Positions 12,881-22,933 of a DNA stretch of 64,000 nt are shown in pieces; position 1 is the stretch's first letter, and each line of letters begins with the position of its first letter. Source of the stretch: Agarophyton chilense. Taxonomy: Eukaryota; Rhodophyta; Florideophyceae; Gracilariales; Gracilariaceae. Made by a program: the position numbers and the translations under genes. A model generated the notes under the pieces. It was not told the DNA's origin, searched no databases, and worked only from the letters and a program-made list of their open reading frames with translations. The stretch is taken from assembly GCA_030374765.1 (NCBI GenBank), contig JARGXX010000004.1, forward strand, positions 1,612,001 to 1,676,000, given 5' to 3'.

Positions 12881-13521
12881 GGGGGTCTGTCGTATAGTGG
12901 CAGAAGGTTTGACCCTTGAGGTTGTCAATATCCTACACTGACCTTGTAGGTGATGGGTGCGAGGAATCATCGGTCATGCAGCTCCGGGCGAGCTACCATC
13001 TAGGTGTTGTCAGCCACGTGTAGTGTTGACATGTACCTTCTGGTTGAGTAATTGTTAGTCCTTGTAATTGTAAATATATCTATTTTAGTACAGTAGTGCA
13101 GTGGCCACCTGGAACTGTAGCCAGTGCTGGCCAGGTCTTTGACACTAGGTCAGAGACCGTGCCTTGCTGGCACCTCCCGGGTGATCCAGAGAGTGCAGTC
13201 CACTGCATATAGGGAACTGCACCTCCTCCATCCTTTTCTGATAAAAACAGGCATCACTTGCGTCACGACTATACCTTTTGGTTCATTGTTTCTCAACTAC
13301 CACACAGGCTTTCCCGCGCGTCGACGCCTACCATCGTTTACCTACACGGTATAGGCTAGTTGCCCCACCGTTTGCCCCTGCGGGTTTTCACGGTGCCCTA
13401 TTACCATCGAGGTTTACTACGTCTACCTTCTAAGGTTGAGCGTCAACACGCTCCCTACGGTTGAGCGTCATTACGCTCCAGAGACAAGACAGTAGCATAC
13501 TCCAGAGGTGATTGTACGACA
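12881..13521 (+). repeat. Polypurine tract plus full LTR of the Element 1 family, inverted
   Basis: The plus strand reads GGGGGTC and then TGTCGTATAGTGG...TTGTACGACA (12888-13521). It is 634 bp, the same length as the left LTR but reverse-complemented. Two GAGCGT-hairpins lie at 13438-13453 and 13463-13478. The adjoining purine tract shows it is the 3' end of an element pointing right, with no internal region of its own left. Confidence 0.85.
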
Positions 13522-13540
13522 CGCACAATAAAGAAAGACC

Positions 13541-14070
13541 TTAATTTAGTGCAATGTCGACCAGAAAACTTTTCCTTGCAAAAAATTCTTTTATATGAAA
13601 ATGTTCGCTTTCAAGCCTCAGTGATACATACAATTCATCTATTTTATTTTGGATCTTCTTTAGTCTTCTAGTTTTAAGAATTTGGAGTTTTCTAAAAGCT
13701 ACATCTGCCTCTATAACCCCACAAATTACCAATCTAAAAAATACAACCCCTCTGAATACTTCAGCTTCTTTCTCAACTCCTCTGTCTCCCATTAGTAGCA
13801 ATTATATAGTTTCATTGTTTGTGAAGCACGTATGATCGTACAAAATCTGATTTCAACAGCGCCTAACAAAAAACAGATAATTGTTCTCTTTTTCATGACG
13901 GTAGCTTGTGGAATTAGAAAAAGTTTTGATGAATCGAGTACCCATTGAAAACGGTTGATCGATTGCAATTTCAGCGAGTATTTCTTGAAAAGTTTAACCT
14001 TGTGGCCAATATTGTATTCAAAGTCTTTTTTTAGTTGAGTTTTTACGAAAACATGGTAAAGAAAAGACAA
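13541..14070 (-). pseudogene. Possible hAT transposase C-terminal scrap
   Basis: Two overlapping minus-strand frames cover this AT-rich stretch. One contains A-F-R-K-L-Q-I-L-K-T-R followed by D-E-L-Y-V-S-L, which loosely resembles the hAT dimerisation segment (F-S-x-L-K-x-I-K-T-R-L-R...L-x-x-L-x-x-L). No other hAT motif, terminal repeat or 8-bp duplication was seen. It could be chance similarity. Confidence 0.25.
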
Positions 14071-14837
14071 TTCATAATTGTAGAGTGTTGGATGAAGATT
14101 GGCGTAGAATTTTTTTATGAGTGTTTTTTGAATTGTTGAAGCAGCTGTTGCATCAGTCTAACTCAAGTAAGGACATGACGCTGTCAAAGGTAAGCATCTA
14201 CATCAAGTTTTAACATTGGCCGGTACAATGCTGTGGGCATGGCTCTATCAAACAGTCCTGAGCCCATAACCATTGTACGTCTGGGGCAGCGTTGTGGGGC
14301 CAAACGGTCTGAAAGCGCATGCGAGATGAGGGAGCGGGACGAAGTGCTGCGACTGCATCGGATCTTCTTTATTTGTCCCGGGAGCTGAGGGCGGCGTCGG
14401 GCGCTCAATCTCCTACAGGGATGGGGCGCTGTATTACGTGTTGCACGTGTTGCTGTCGGGGTTCCAACACATATACCCCAAGATCGGGTTTTTTGTGAAA
14501 GCCCAATCACATTGCCACACTTACGTTCACGGTTTCGTCCATGCATGGATCCGTTCTTAATTATGCTTGGATTCTGCTCTCCAGTATCTGAATCTGCATA
14601 TTTTGAAACGAACCCTTTCAAAAGTTCCGACAGATTTGTCTGAGGTCAGACGCTTCGCTGGCTTCCTGGACCTGTTGTGCACGTGGTTAGACGCGTCATG
14701 GGAATGAGCAGAGCTGAGCTGTGCTTCTTGTAACCTTCTACCCTCGAGTCGCAGTATCTTGACTCCATGCTGAGGCCATGTGTTATCTAGAAGAGTAAGC
14801 CTGCTGATGAAGGTGACTTCTTGCTCGCACGATCGCA
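14071..14837. other. Stretch without recognisable gene; upstream region of the F-box gene
   Basis: Several reading frames on both strands show no motif. The part next to 14838 presumably holds the promoter and 5' leader of the F-box gene. I see no convincing TATA box. Confidence 0.4.
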
Positions 14838-16325
14838 ATGGTACGCAACGCGAACTGGATGGAAGATCGCCTGCGCTTCTCGCCACCGCGTCGCTTCCTT
14901 CCTGTACGCCGCACGCAGTTGCTGCAGCTACCTGACGACGTGCTGCTGCGCGTGCTGCGCGCGCTCGGTTCCCACGACGACACGCTCAAGGTGCACAATG
15001 TTCGCGACTTTTGGAACGTGGCCACTACTTGCAAAAGGATGTACGTGTTGGTGGTAGAGATGATGCGCGCGCCTCGCGCGTGGCGAATGGTGCTGGACGA
15101 CAATGTGCCGCACGGCGTGATGACCACAATGACCGACGATGTGATGCAGGGCGTGTTGTTAGCTTTGCGCGTCGGTGGCGCCGGATTATGCGCGCTGCGG
15201 CTAGGCGCGATGCAGTGTTCCCAACTGGACGCGGCTTTAGAGCAACTTGCGCGCCACTCATCGCTGACAGAGCTAAGCTTCTTGGACTCGCAGGCCGGTG
15301 CAATGTTACCCGAGGAGTTGGTGCGCCGTCTTAAGTCTGTGTCCATCGTTTCGCCGAACCAGCGCACACTGCTGCGGTTACGCGACGCCGGATGTGAGCC
15401 AAAGACGTTGCAACTGTTCCGCGTGGATGATGACGCCACCAATGCTGTGTACGCTGTGTGGGAACCGCTGATGCGCGCATGCTCGAGCGCGGACGTGACG
15501 TGGATGGGCAGTGCAATACGCGGATACGATCAACTTGAACAGTATTTTCCATTGAGCGACGTTCAGCGCGAGCGCATGCGCTTTTGGTCTCGGGGCTACG
15601 GCATGCCGTTTGGTGAGCGACAAGCACTGAGCATGCGCGAGCTCGGCCGGGATCTTGACAGTGAGGCGACGTTTGGCACGCGAACGGCGTGGGTGACGGA
15701 GTGGTTGCGAACGACGAACTTCAATGCGGTGTGGATGCCACAGGTGCCACAGTGGGTGGGGCCGGTGCGAGAGGGCGGCGCGCTGAGCGTGGTTATTGAT
15801 AGTACGTCTGCTGCTAAAGCGTTGCTGTGTGCCGATGGTGTGCTGCTGCTCCGGTTGGTGGATGAGCTGGTGTTTGGTCATGGCGGTGACGGGCGCATCG
15901 ACATGCTGCGGGTAACTGTGCCACCGATCTGCAGCAAGCTGGACGCACGCGCAGTGGCGCAGGTGGCGGCGCGAGTAGCGGCAGCGGTGAACGAGGTGCG
16001 CGTGCTGGCAACGAGCGCTGTGGTGTTTGCGGAGTTGAAGGACGTATTACTACCGAACAATTTGAGAAGCGTGGGTGTGGTGGACAGCTTTGTGACGAGC
16101 GCGTTTGTGCGCGCGTTGCCCGCTGCGTTGGCAGCGTTGACGAAGACGGCGGGTGCGGAGCGGTCGGTATGGGTACAGACCATGAAACTTCGCGATGTTG
16201 GGGATGTGCAGCGCAGGGATACGCTGCTGCGTCGTGCAGAGGCTGCGTGCCGACGCGCAGAAGCAGCGGGGCTTTGCGCTATAGGCGTGCGTGGCGCCAT
16301 CGAGCGGTGGCTCCGTGAGACGTGA
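14838..16325 (+). CDS. F-box domain protein, intronless, GC-rich
   Basis: An uninterrupted 495-codon frame. Residues about 26-72 form an F-box-like segment: LLQLPDDVLLRVLRAL, a short insert, then VATTCKRMYVLV, matching the L-P-x-(D/E)-x-L-x-x-(V/I)-L core and the (V/L)-C-(K/R)-x-(W/L/M) end of F-boxes. Such proteins link substrates to Skp1 in SCF ubiquitin ligases; that role is family knowledge. The rest (about 100-495) is Leu/Ala/Arg-rich with alternating helices and strands. It may be a degenerate leucine-rich-repeat-like substrate module, but no repeat consensus is clear. The first ATG (14838) is used because the F-box follows directly; no upstream in-frame alternative is needed. The coding DNA is markedly GC-rich against AT-rich flanks, and several long frames on the opposite strand are by-products of that. 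The gene looks intact and lies in a gap between transposon blocks. Confidence 0.75.
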   Translation: MVRNANWMEDRLRFSPPRRFLPVRRTQLLQLPDDVLLRVLRALGSHDDTLKVHNVRDFWNVATTCKRMYVLVVEMMRAPRAWRMVLDDNVPHGVMTTMTDDVMQGVLLALRVGGAGLCALRLGAMQCSQLDAALEQLARHSSLTELSFLDSQAGAMLPEELVRRLKSVSIVSPNQRTLLRLRDAGCEPKTLQLFRVDDDATNAVYAVWEPLMRACSSADVTWMGSAIRGYDQLEQYFPLSDVQRERMRFWSRGYGMPFGERQALSMRELGRDLDSEATFGTRTAWVTEWLRTTNFNAVWMPQVPQWVGPVREGGALSVVIDSTSAAKALLCADGVLLLRLVDELVFGHGGDGRIDMLRVTVPPICSKLDARAVAQVAARVAAAVNEVRVLATSAVVFAELKDVLLPNNLRSVGVVDSFVTSAFVRALPAALAALTKTAGAERSVWVQTMKLRDVGDVQRRDTLLRRAEAACRRAEAAGLCAIGVRGAIERWLRET

Positions 16326-16935
16326 CATGCATGCACGGAGGAGTGTGCGCTCGAAGAGCTGAGCTGTCTTGGCCGCTCGTTTTCGATGATTAACTGGCAA
16401 GGAGGGGAAGGGGATGGAACAATGATGCCACCGGGACGGTTTAGCCCTGAAACGATTTGGATGAGCAAGTGGCCTGAAGGTATCGCGACAAAAACCGCTG
16501 CGGGAGATGGTAGTGGATGATGACTGGCGTCTTGGCGGGCTTCCTGTGTGATGTCGTCGTTGTGGAGCAGGAAAGAGGAGGAGACGACGGGCGACGGCCT
16601 CTGTACGATTGGCGGGGATCGCGACAGCAGCAGCCGGTGTTCGCGAACTGGTTCAATGCTTGATGGTGTTGAATCAATACTGTTGATTAGAAGATTTAGG
16701 CATTGGCCGAGTTCCTCTGCGTGAAGAGCTCGCGCTGTATCGACAGGATGTCGCTTGGCTGCGGCGCAGATAATTCGCGGTTGGGGTCATGAGCGCGAAG
16801 AGAAGCTTGCGAGGGCGGCTGGTTGATTACGGGTACTGGGGGATCATCACTAACTTGACTAGTGGGCATGAAGATTGGATAAGAGCAGAATCTATTGCCA
16901 ATGGGACTCTCAGACTTTGGCGTTAGTCAAGAGAT
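16326..16935. other. Stretch without recognisable gene
   Basis: Downstream of the F-box gene. Mixed composition, no motif, repeat or RNA seen. It probably includes the F-box gene's 3' end; no polyadenylation signal is clear. Confidence 0.4.
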
Positions 16936-16939
16936 GAAG

Positions 16940-19080
16940 GTATGATTAGTAAGGCCGAGAAGCGTCAAGGGATGACGGCATCATGCGCACTCTCGCTGGT
17001 GAACTATTTATTATTCCGATTGCTTCTAGAAACCTCTCTGTGCTTACGTTGTTCGCCCAGTGCTGTCCATGGCAAAAGTTCCCAAACAACAGCAGATTCT
17101 CCCCAAACTGTTTCACTTTACCTGTCGACAAGGCGTTCGTCATGCAATTCGGTAAAACCGCCGGGGTAAAGGGATAGCGGGGTTTCCTCACAGCACTGGC
17201 CTTAGCACTGTGCCAGGCGCTGACCGTGAGTCATATGACTTTTTGACGCCGAATACCGCTTAGTTACGAGCATGCAGTCGTGAATCTGAAAGCTTTGGGA
17301 TATGCATCATTTGCGCCCTTTCGCGATTTGGCTGATCCACATGCATACTGCAATGCAATTGGCCCACGTGTACGGTCAATAAGAGAAAATGAGAACAGGA
17401 GTAATTTTGTTACTGCAAGACGACATATTTCAGCAAAACCAGATGTGTCCGTAGGTTGCATGCTCCCATGATGGACCAACCCAGTTGGGTACAGTTGAGC
17501 AGACCGGATAAAAACGGAAGGGGCTCGTGGCGTTGGACCAAATTCGGCAGCTTTAGGTCCTTGAAGGGAACCTGGGTCAGAATGCCCGACCATACCGATA
17601 TGGATGCATCTGTGTGAATACACAGACGCTTTGAGTCATCTTGATGACCCAGAGTCACCTGGTCTGCCCGTGCGCCTTTTCAGGGTTCGAATGCTTCGTT
17701 TTTGCTTGCTCCCAACCAAACGGTACTAAGTTAAACATTGAGACTGCTAGCCTCGTTTTCTTTCCCGTGCGGTCGTATGCTCTCTTCATGAACTCATGAA
17801 GCGGTTATTCTAGTTCAGTAAAGCAATGAATAGCCTTCTTCACCCGATGGAGAGCGCAGATGTACTGCTGAAGGTGGGTGCCCATGTGTGGTGCCTTTCT
17901 CTTCAATAGTCCCTCCAACCGGCGTGGATCAAAACGGGTAGCATATTCAGAGAGGTACGTCTGCACCACCGAATGTTCTTTGCAAACAACGTGCATTTGC
18001 CGGGTACTGCTTGAGATTCCGAAAGATACAAAAGAGAAGCATATCTCTTGGACGGCGTTCAGCAAACCGTCAATAGTACCTACATTAAGCAGGATGTTAT
18101 CCAGACAGGCCAAAAAGTCCTTTTTAGCCGTTGCAGTATGACTTCTTCCAAAGTGGACGGTAAGTGCGTCACAGCATTCACAGTGCCGTGCGGTATCCTC
18201 GTGGGTGAGTAGATTTCGTTTGGCGTGATGAAAGACTATGAAACGCGTAGGTCTTGATCCTGCCCCAGCTGCCAGTACCCGTGCGAAAGGTCGAACGTCA
18301 CGAAATACTGTGCGTTGGAGAGCTTTCCAAGCTCGTGATCCAAGTTGGGCATGGAATACTGGTGGTTAGCGGTGATTTTGTTCACAGGGCGGAGCTCCAC
18401 AGTAAACCGAAAACGAGCAGGGCCAGAGTTCGGAACCAACAGCGGTGCGCATGCCCATGGGCACGTGGTGTTTGAGTACGCCATATCGTTTCGAATGAGG
18501 TGGTTGACCTTATCTGTGAGAAACGTGGTCTGTTCCTGCGAATACTTGCGCAGGCGGACTTTCACTGCACGGGAATCGGATGTGAGGTCAATCCAAAGCG
18601 TATGTAGCTTTGCAAGAGGACCGTATGAAAATGTGGTTCTAAAAACTTAGAGATCTTTCTCGACAATTTCATTGAGTCGGTTGGCCTCTTTTGACTGCAA
18701 TCCATTAAGCCTAGCGGTTTATTCCATCTTTTCGAATTCCGTGTGGATTTCTTGATGATGATGGTCTTCATTGATGGGATTCAACAGGGATGGGTCAGGA
18801 AAAGGGTTCCGTTCCGATCGGATACCGTAGAAATAGACTCTTGGTCGACCATCCGGTAATTTGTTGACCTTAAGATGAACCGATGTGGTAGGTTTGACCT
18901 TGTTCGACCGGGCGACAATAATACTGCTGACGACGCTACCACGGTTGGTCGTCGGGTTGCCAACCTGGGAATATTCGGAGCCATCCAGTACCGACCGGGT
19001 TTTTTTCAGGAGCGTCCGGGTATCGACCTTGAGATGTTGCAATTCAAATAAGCTGGTGATGAGGTCTTCGCAAGCCAACT
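16940..19080 (-). mobile_element. Old Ty3/gypsy remnant of a different lineage
   Basis: Read on the minus strand from 19080 down, protease/linker-like DNA comes first, then RT: PLLVPNSGPARFRFTVELRPVNK and QYFVTFDLSHGYWQL near 18240-18560, then LDNILLNVGTIDGLL and RFDPRRLEGLLKRKAP near 17810-18110. RNase H follows (RLCIHTDASISVWSGILTQVP near 17600), then a segment resembling the stretch after RNase H (17191-16946). The RT wording (RPVN, S-H-G-Y-W-Q-L) differs from Elements 1-4, so this is a separate family. No LTRs found. Many breaks; very old. Confidence 0.7.
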
Positions 19081-19217
19081 CATCGTTTGCAACCAGGAAG
19101 GAAGCATTGACGAGGGCCAGCTGCTATGACGCCAAGTTCAGAACCATTCTCGGTACTGTCCATTTGTGGGAGAAAAAAAATAAATGACTGTGAGGCCTCT
19201 CCCTTCTTGAGTGCCAC

Positions 19218-19439
19218 TTATATCCGAACCAGAGTAATTGCCTCGAACGAGAAAAGGCCATTCGGCACACCACGTTCGGCGAGCCGACTTGGGGCGAGAC
19301 TGTCATCACTACCTTCGTCACACCGCCCGATACAGTCTTCTGACTCCAGTTCATCAGAACCAGTGATAGGACATTCCGGCCTGTCCACATAGAACAAAAA
19401 AGAAACCAAGAAAATCAATGAAACATGGACCTTCAACAT
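19218..19439 (-). CDS. Short secreted-like frame, or last exon of the neighbouring gene
   Basis: A 73-codon frame starts with a hydrophobic leader (MLKVHVSLIFLVSFLFYV) and continues with an acidic, cysteine-bearing segment (PECPITGSDELESEDCIGRC). It lies 64 bases downstream of the secreted-protein gene on the same strand. The alternative is that the hydrophobic leader is really a pyrimidine tract ending in a 3' splice site (TTTTTTGTTCTATGTGGACAG, intron ending at 19381). In that case the acidic segment would be an extra exon of that gene. I cannot decide between them; a chance frame is also possible. Confidence 0.3.
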   Translation of the reverse strand: MLKVHVSLIFLVSFLFYVDRPECPITGSDELESEDCIGRCDEGSDDSLAPSRLAERGVPNGLFSFEAITLVRI

Positions 19440-19503
19440 TTATAAAGGCTTGTCGTCATCACGTATTACACGCACCGTATCAAAGCGCAAGCTATTGTAT
19501 ATC

Positions 19504-20420
19504 TCAGTTCGAATTCAGACGGTTGCACCCTGGATCCTTAAACTTAGCGTCCTGCAACGAACAGCACGGTGTAGTAGTGCTAAAAATAAATGCCGCACAT
19601 TCGGCATCGGTTTCAAACGTGACGCGAAGCCTGTAAATGGTCAAATCCAACGAAATTATAACCACTGGGTTTTCTCTTGCGTCGAAGAAAAGATTCGACT
19701 CAACAACAGTCAGAAGCTCTTCTGGGATAGGACGAAAGACATTCTCCAAGTCGCAAGTACCATTCCTAAACGTTCCTTGGCGATACAAGATAGTCTGCAA
19801 CGGAACTGGATCAAAAGAAGGTCGGTTGTACAAGGCAAAATCAAAGCCAAAAATGTACGGGGGTGGTTCAAGTCGCGCCGGTGGACGCACTTTTGGAGCA
19901 AGGATCTATAACAGAAAACATTCAATGCGATTTGTAAGTAATTGCAGACGAATCGTTTACTTTCGGAAGCAAGTGAACTTACCAATGATATTAGGAAGGC
20001 TCTGTTGTCAGGCGTACCGGTGAACGCTGCTCCAGCAGGGCGGAAAAGGACCCCTAAATCTGGTTCGTCGTTGTCAAGGAAAAGGACAGGATTTGGTATG
20101 ATATCCGAGCTGAATATAACCAAAGCTCCTCCGGCATCTAGTATGCTGATGACGGGAATGAAACCGATGCTCGTATTAAGAATACCGACGTTTTCACAGT
20201 CCTTTTCATCCCGCTTCTTGCATTTGAGGTTCGAAGCACAAGGTTGCGGCGGGAACTCAGATTGCCGTCCCCTATTAGATGGCACCTGTGGAGACTCATC
20301 GGAGAACAAGTCGAGCGTCGCTGGGCACGGTTGACCTCCCGCGCATTCATCTTGTGCGTGGGCCACGGAGGAAAGAAACAATAACTGCACCGCAATCACG
20401 AAACGAGGAAGCAACTTCAT
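19504..20420 (-). CDS. Secreted protein of unknown function, two exons
   Basis: Exon 1 is 20420-19983 (146 codons), the intron 19982-19906, and exon 2 is 19905-19504 (133 codons plus stop). Together they give a 279-residue protein. ATG 20420 is chosen because it opens a clear signal peptide (MKLLPRFVIAVQLLFLSSVAHA, then QDECAGG). An in-frame upstream ATG at 20579 would bury that leader. The mature part has a few cysteines (CAGGQPC, C-E-N, C-D-L, C-C), hydrophobic strands (IGFIPVISILDAGGALVIF) and an FRNGTCDLENVF sequon. I recognise no family. It lies 170 bases from the left end of the piggyBac element. Frame, phase-0 splice and leader agree well, so the gene model is good even though the function is unknown. 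A further downstream exon is possible (see 19218-19439). Confidence 0.7.
19906..19982 (-). other. Intron of the secreted-protein gene (77 bp, phase 0)
   Basis: The donor is TTG|GTAAGTTC. The acceptor is TTTTCTGTTATAG|ATCCTT, with a pyrimidine-rich lead-in. Removing it joins the ISL codons to ILAPKVRPP in one frame; each frame fails without it. A candidate branch-like ATTAC(TT) lies upstream of the acceptor. Confidence 0.8.
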
Positions 20421-21883
20421 GTCTGGCGCTTGCTGGTGCCATCGACGGACAGCTGGGTTACACGATTTTCTGGTGTACTTATGTTCATTCGACGAGATTT
20501 TAACTGGAATGACTTGCTCTTCGCAAGAATGACAACAAGGCATGGTAATCTTTGGTCTTAATATATACACTGTATGCATCTATTGATTAACCCTTTCACT
20601 ATCAAAAACTGGTATCTCATATATACATGCCAACAGCGCCAGCCAATACAATGGCTTCAATCTCAGATATTTATATTCCTGAAAAACATGCATGCAGTGG
20701 TGTCATGTCCTTCATGTACAAGTGCAGAGTACGGCTGTTCGTGCCGTTGGTGTCCATAGAACGCTCAGTAGTACACCAATGGGGCCATCTCAACGATATC
20801 ATAACGTGAATACTGTGGGTCTCGTAATGCGTACAGTGTTCAAGCATTACTGGAACACACGTTTATGGAGTGCCAGCAGGATCTTCAATCGGTATTTCAC
20901 CGCTGGCGTCCAAAGCCATAATGGCGCATTAGAAAAATTAATATAGTTGTTATATTTTAATTGGTTAGTGTGCTGCTTAAAACGCTGCTAGCAGCCATTA
21001 GAGTAACCTGGGAGCACGTAGTAGTAAATATCGACTAGTAAAGCGGTTCAGCTTCTTTTTGGAGGTTCTAAATCTCTATAGAAAACGCTCAGATGTCTAA
21101 AACTTCTCTCACCGACGACTACAACCAACCATCGACCCAAACTACATTACTTTTTTGGCTTTTAACCCTTCACATTTATCAGATGGTGAATCGTTTTTAA
21201 CATATGGTTCAGTGAGGCAACTGCCACAAAAAAATCAACCCCATACATTATGAAAACCCGTGAGGCGTTTTTCGCAGTAAAGGGTTCCATTGAGGCGTAG
21301 TCCGCTGGGTGGACCACCCACTGTCAGCCCACCGTACAGGTTGAAGCCCCTTAGGCGTAAGCTGGAGATGGTCTGTGTGTACTAACGGTACTGGGTCTGT
21401 CTAAAGAGCCCTAACAGATTGAAAAGCCAGTAAATGTCGTAAAACATTGATGACAATCTGAGATCTAGTAGTGAAAATGAAGCTGTTTCAAGTGGTGCCG
21501 CGTAACCTTTCTTGCAAAATGCCAGCTCCGAGTATTAATTGAATACATATCCTTATGATATTACCTCTCCTCGGGAATCCTTGCAGGGATTGTACACGCC
21601 TGCTTATGGTTAGCGCAGAAGTTGGAAGTCTGAATAAATCCTTACACATCCGGAGCGTCTAACTGGAAGCCAGTGTTTTGGAACCCGAGTGACTAATCAC
21701 ATAAATCTTTGGTTGCGCTGGTTTGAGAAGATCAACAAGACGAAGTTTATTTCGAACTATTTGTAGTATCCGCTCTACGGAGAGAGAACACATCTGCGAC
21801 AGTGTTCGGGGCTGGTCTATGGGTGCTTGCGGCTGAGTAAAAATTGTGGTAGAGTACAAAAATAGCGAGCTAAATTAGGAGTT

Positions 21884-22768
21884 GTAGGGCAATGCCCTTC
21901 AAGTGGGTTTCTTCCCAGAACTTAGAGGTTTCGCTCGCTTGAGGACTAGCTTGGTCTATGACAAGCTATACCGCTATTGCGTGCCGACGGCCGGTTAAAA
22001 CCGGAGGTGCACACTGGTGGAACACGTGGACTGCACGGATGCCGACGCTCGAGTGCGAGGCGGGCCACACTTGGCCCGGACTCTACCTAATGGTTAGTAT
22101 TATTTAGTAATTTTCAGTATTTATTTAGCTACGCTATCGCTATTTAGTGTCTACTTTTCGGGCGCGCGCCCACTGTCAGGGGCCGCGCGCCACACTACTT
22201 AAGAGGTTGAGCACTGCTCCCCAGTAAACACCCTCTTGGGAGATCCCAAGGAGGGAGTCTTGGCTCTGATTTTTCGCCTTCGGCGCGTCTTCACCGCATA
22301 CTGCGTGAGCGCCCGTCGCACGTTAGTTCATCCACCCCTTTGTCGACCAGAGTGCTACCAGCACCGTGGGTTCATATTTAATCGCCGACACTTGTCGTAG
22401 TCTCGCCCCTGTATAGGGTTTCGCCCCCGTTTCTTCTTGTTCTCTTTTTTGGCTCTCGTGAGTGGCCGACTCACTCACCTCGCTCGTTCACCTCATACGA
22501 GTGCTTCCTCGCTCCCTTTCCGACAATCGCCGTGGTACCGCTCCGCCTAGGACTGGTCACACCCCGGACTGTGCCGTGCTCACCTAAGCACTCTAGTTAT
22601 ATCCCGCCGGATTGGCCTCGGTCTTACACCCGACTTCGTCGTGCCTTTCCAGAGTGGCTCTGTTTCTTTGCTCCGCTGGGACGCGTCTTTTCCGCCTGAG
22701 GCGTGTCTCTCAAGAGAGGAAGATCCCGAACATCTTCGTGGTGTCTCCGCTCCAAGCGTTGTCCTACA
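21884..22768 (+). repeat. Element 2 5' LTR
   Basis: 885 bp, TGTAGGGCAATG...GTTGTCCTACA, with TGTAGG/CCTACA inverted tips. It is defined by alignment with 30921-31007 plus 41744-42543. The left part has AT-rich TTAGTATTATTTAGTA and TATTTAGC blocks that may serve as promoter. Confidence 0.9.
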
Positions 22769-22771
22769 AAC

Positions 22772-22785
22772 TGGTCTCCCGACTT
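22772..22785 (+). other. Element 2 primer-binding site
   Basis: TGGTCTCCCGACTT, three bases after the LTR end. It is identical over 14 bases to the Element 3 site at 41056-41069 and nearly identical to that of Element 1. Confidence 0.75.
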
Positions 22786-22933
22786 TGAAGTTTGAGTCGG
22801 GCACACTCAGTCACGATTAATCGGAAAGAGGACTCACAAATCGAGGTTGATCTCAGTTGCCCTCTTTGAGGAAGTTTTTTAGCCCCACTAGCCGATCGGG
22901 TTGGGATACTCACGTGTAACGGATTCTGATCTC

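Larger units (their letters stand above)
1768..13521 (-). mobile_element. Element 1: chromodomain Ty3/gypsy LTR element (broken) plus an abutting inverted LTR
   Basis: Read on the minus strand the order is LTR, primer-binding site, gag, protease, RT, RNase H, integrase, chromodomain, antisense frame, polypurine tract, LTR. This is the chromovirus order of the Ty3/gypsy (Metaviridae-like) class. Reading frames are interrupted roughly ten times or more, so it is a fossil. The two direct LTRs differ at about 8 percent of sites by eye, older than Elements 2 and 3 (about 5 percent). The right end is abnormal: a partial 5' LTR (12371-about 12880) runs into a full LTR of the same family in the opposite orientation (12888-13521). 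Flanks GCGAG (1763-1767) and CGCAC (13522-13526) do not match, so this is not one simple insertion. Confidence 0.88.

Noticed and set aside
14184-14621. 145-codon minus-strand frame upstream of the F-box gene
   Set aside because: Low-complexity Arg/Ser/Thr content, no recognisable domain.
15025-16468. Long minus-strand frames opposite the F-box gene
   Set aside because: Arg/Ser/Ala-rich by-products of a GC-rich coding strand; no motif.
21165-21180. TTAACCCTTCAC resembling a piggyBac tip
   Set aside because: It aligns with the interior of the Element 4 LTR (TTCGAGCCCTTCAACT), so the likeness is chance.
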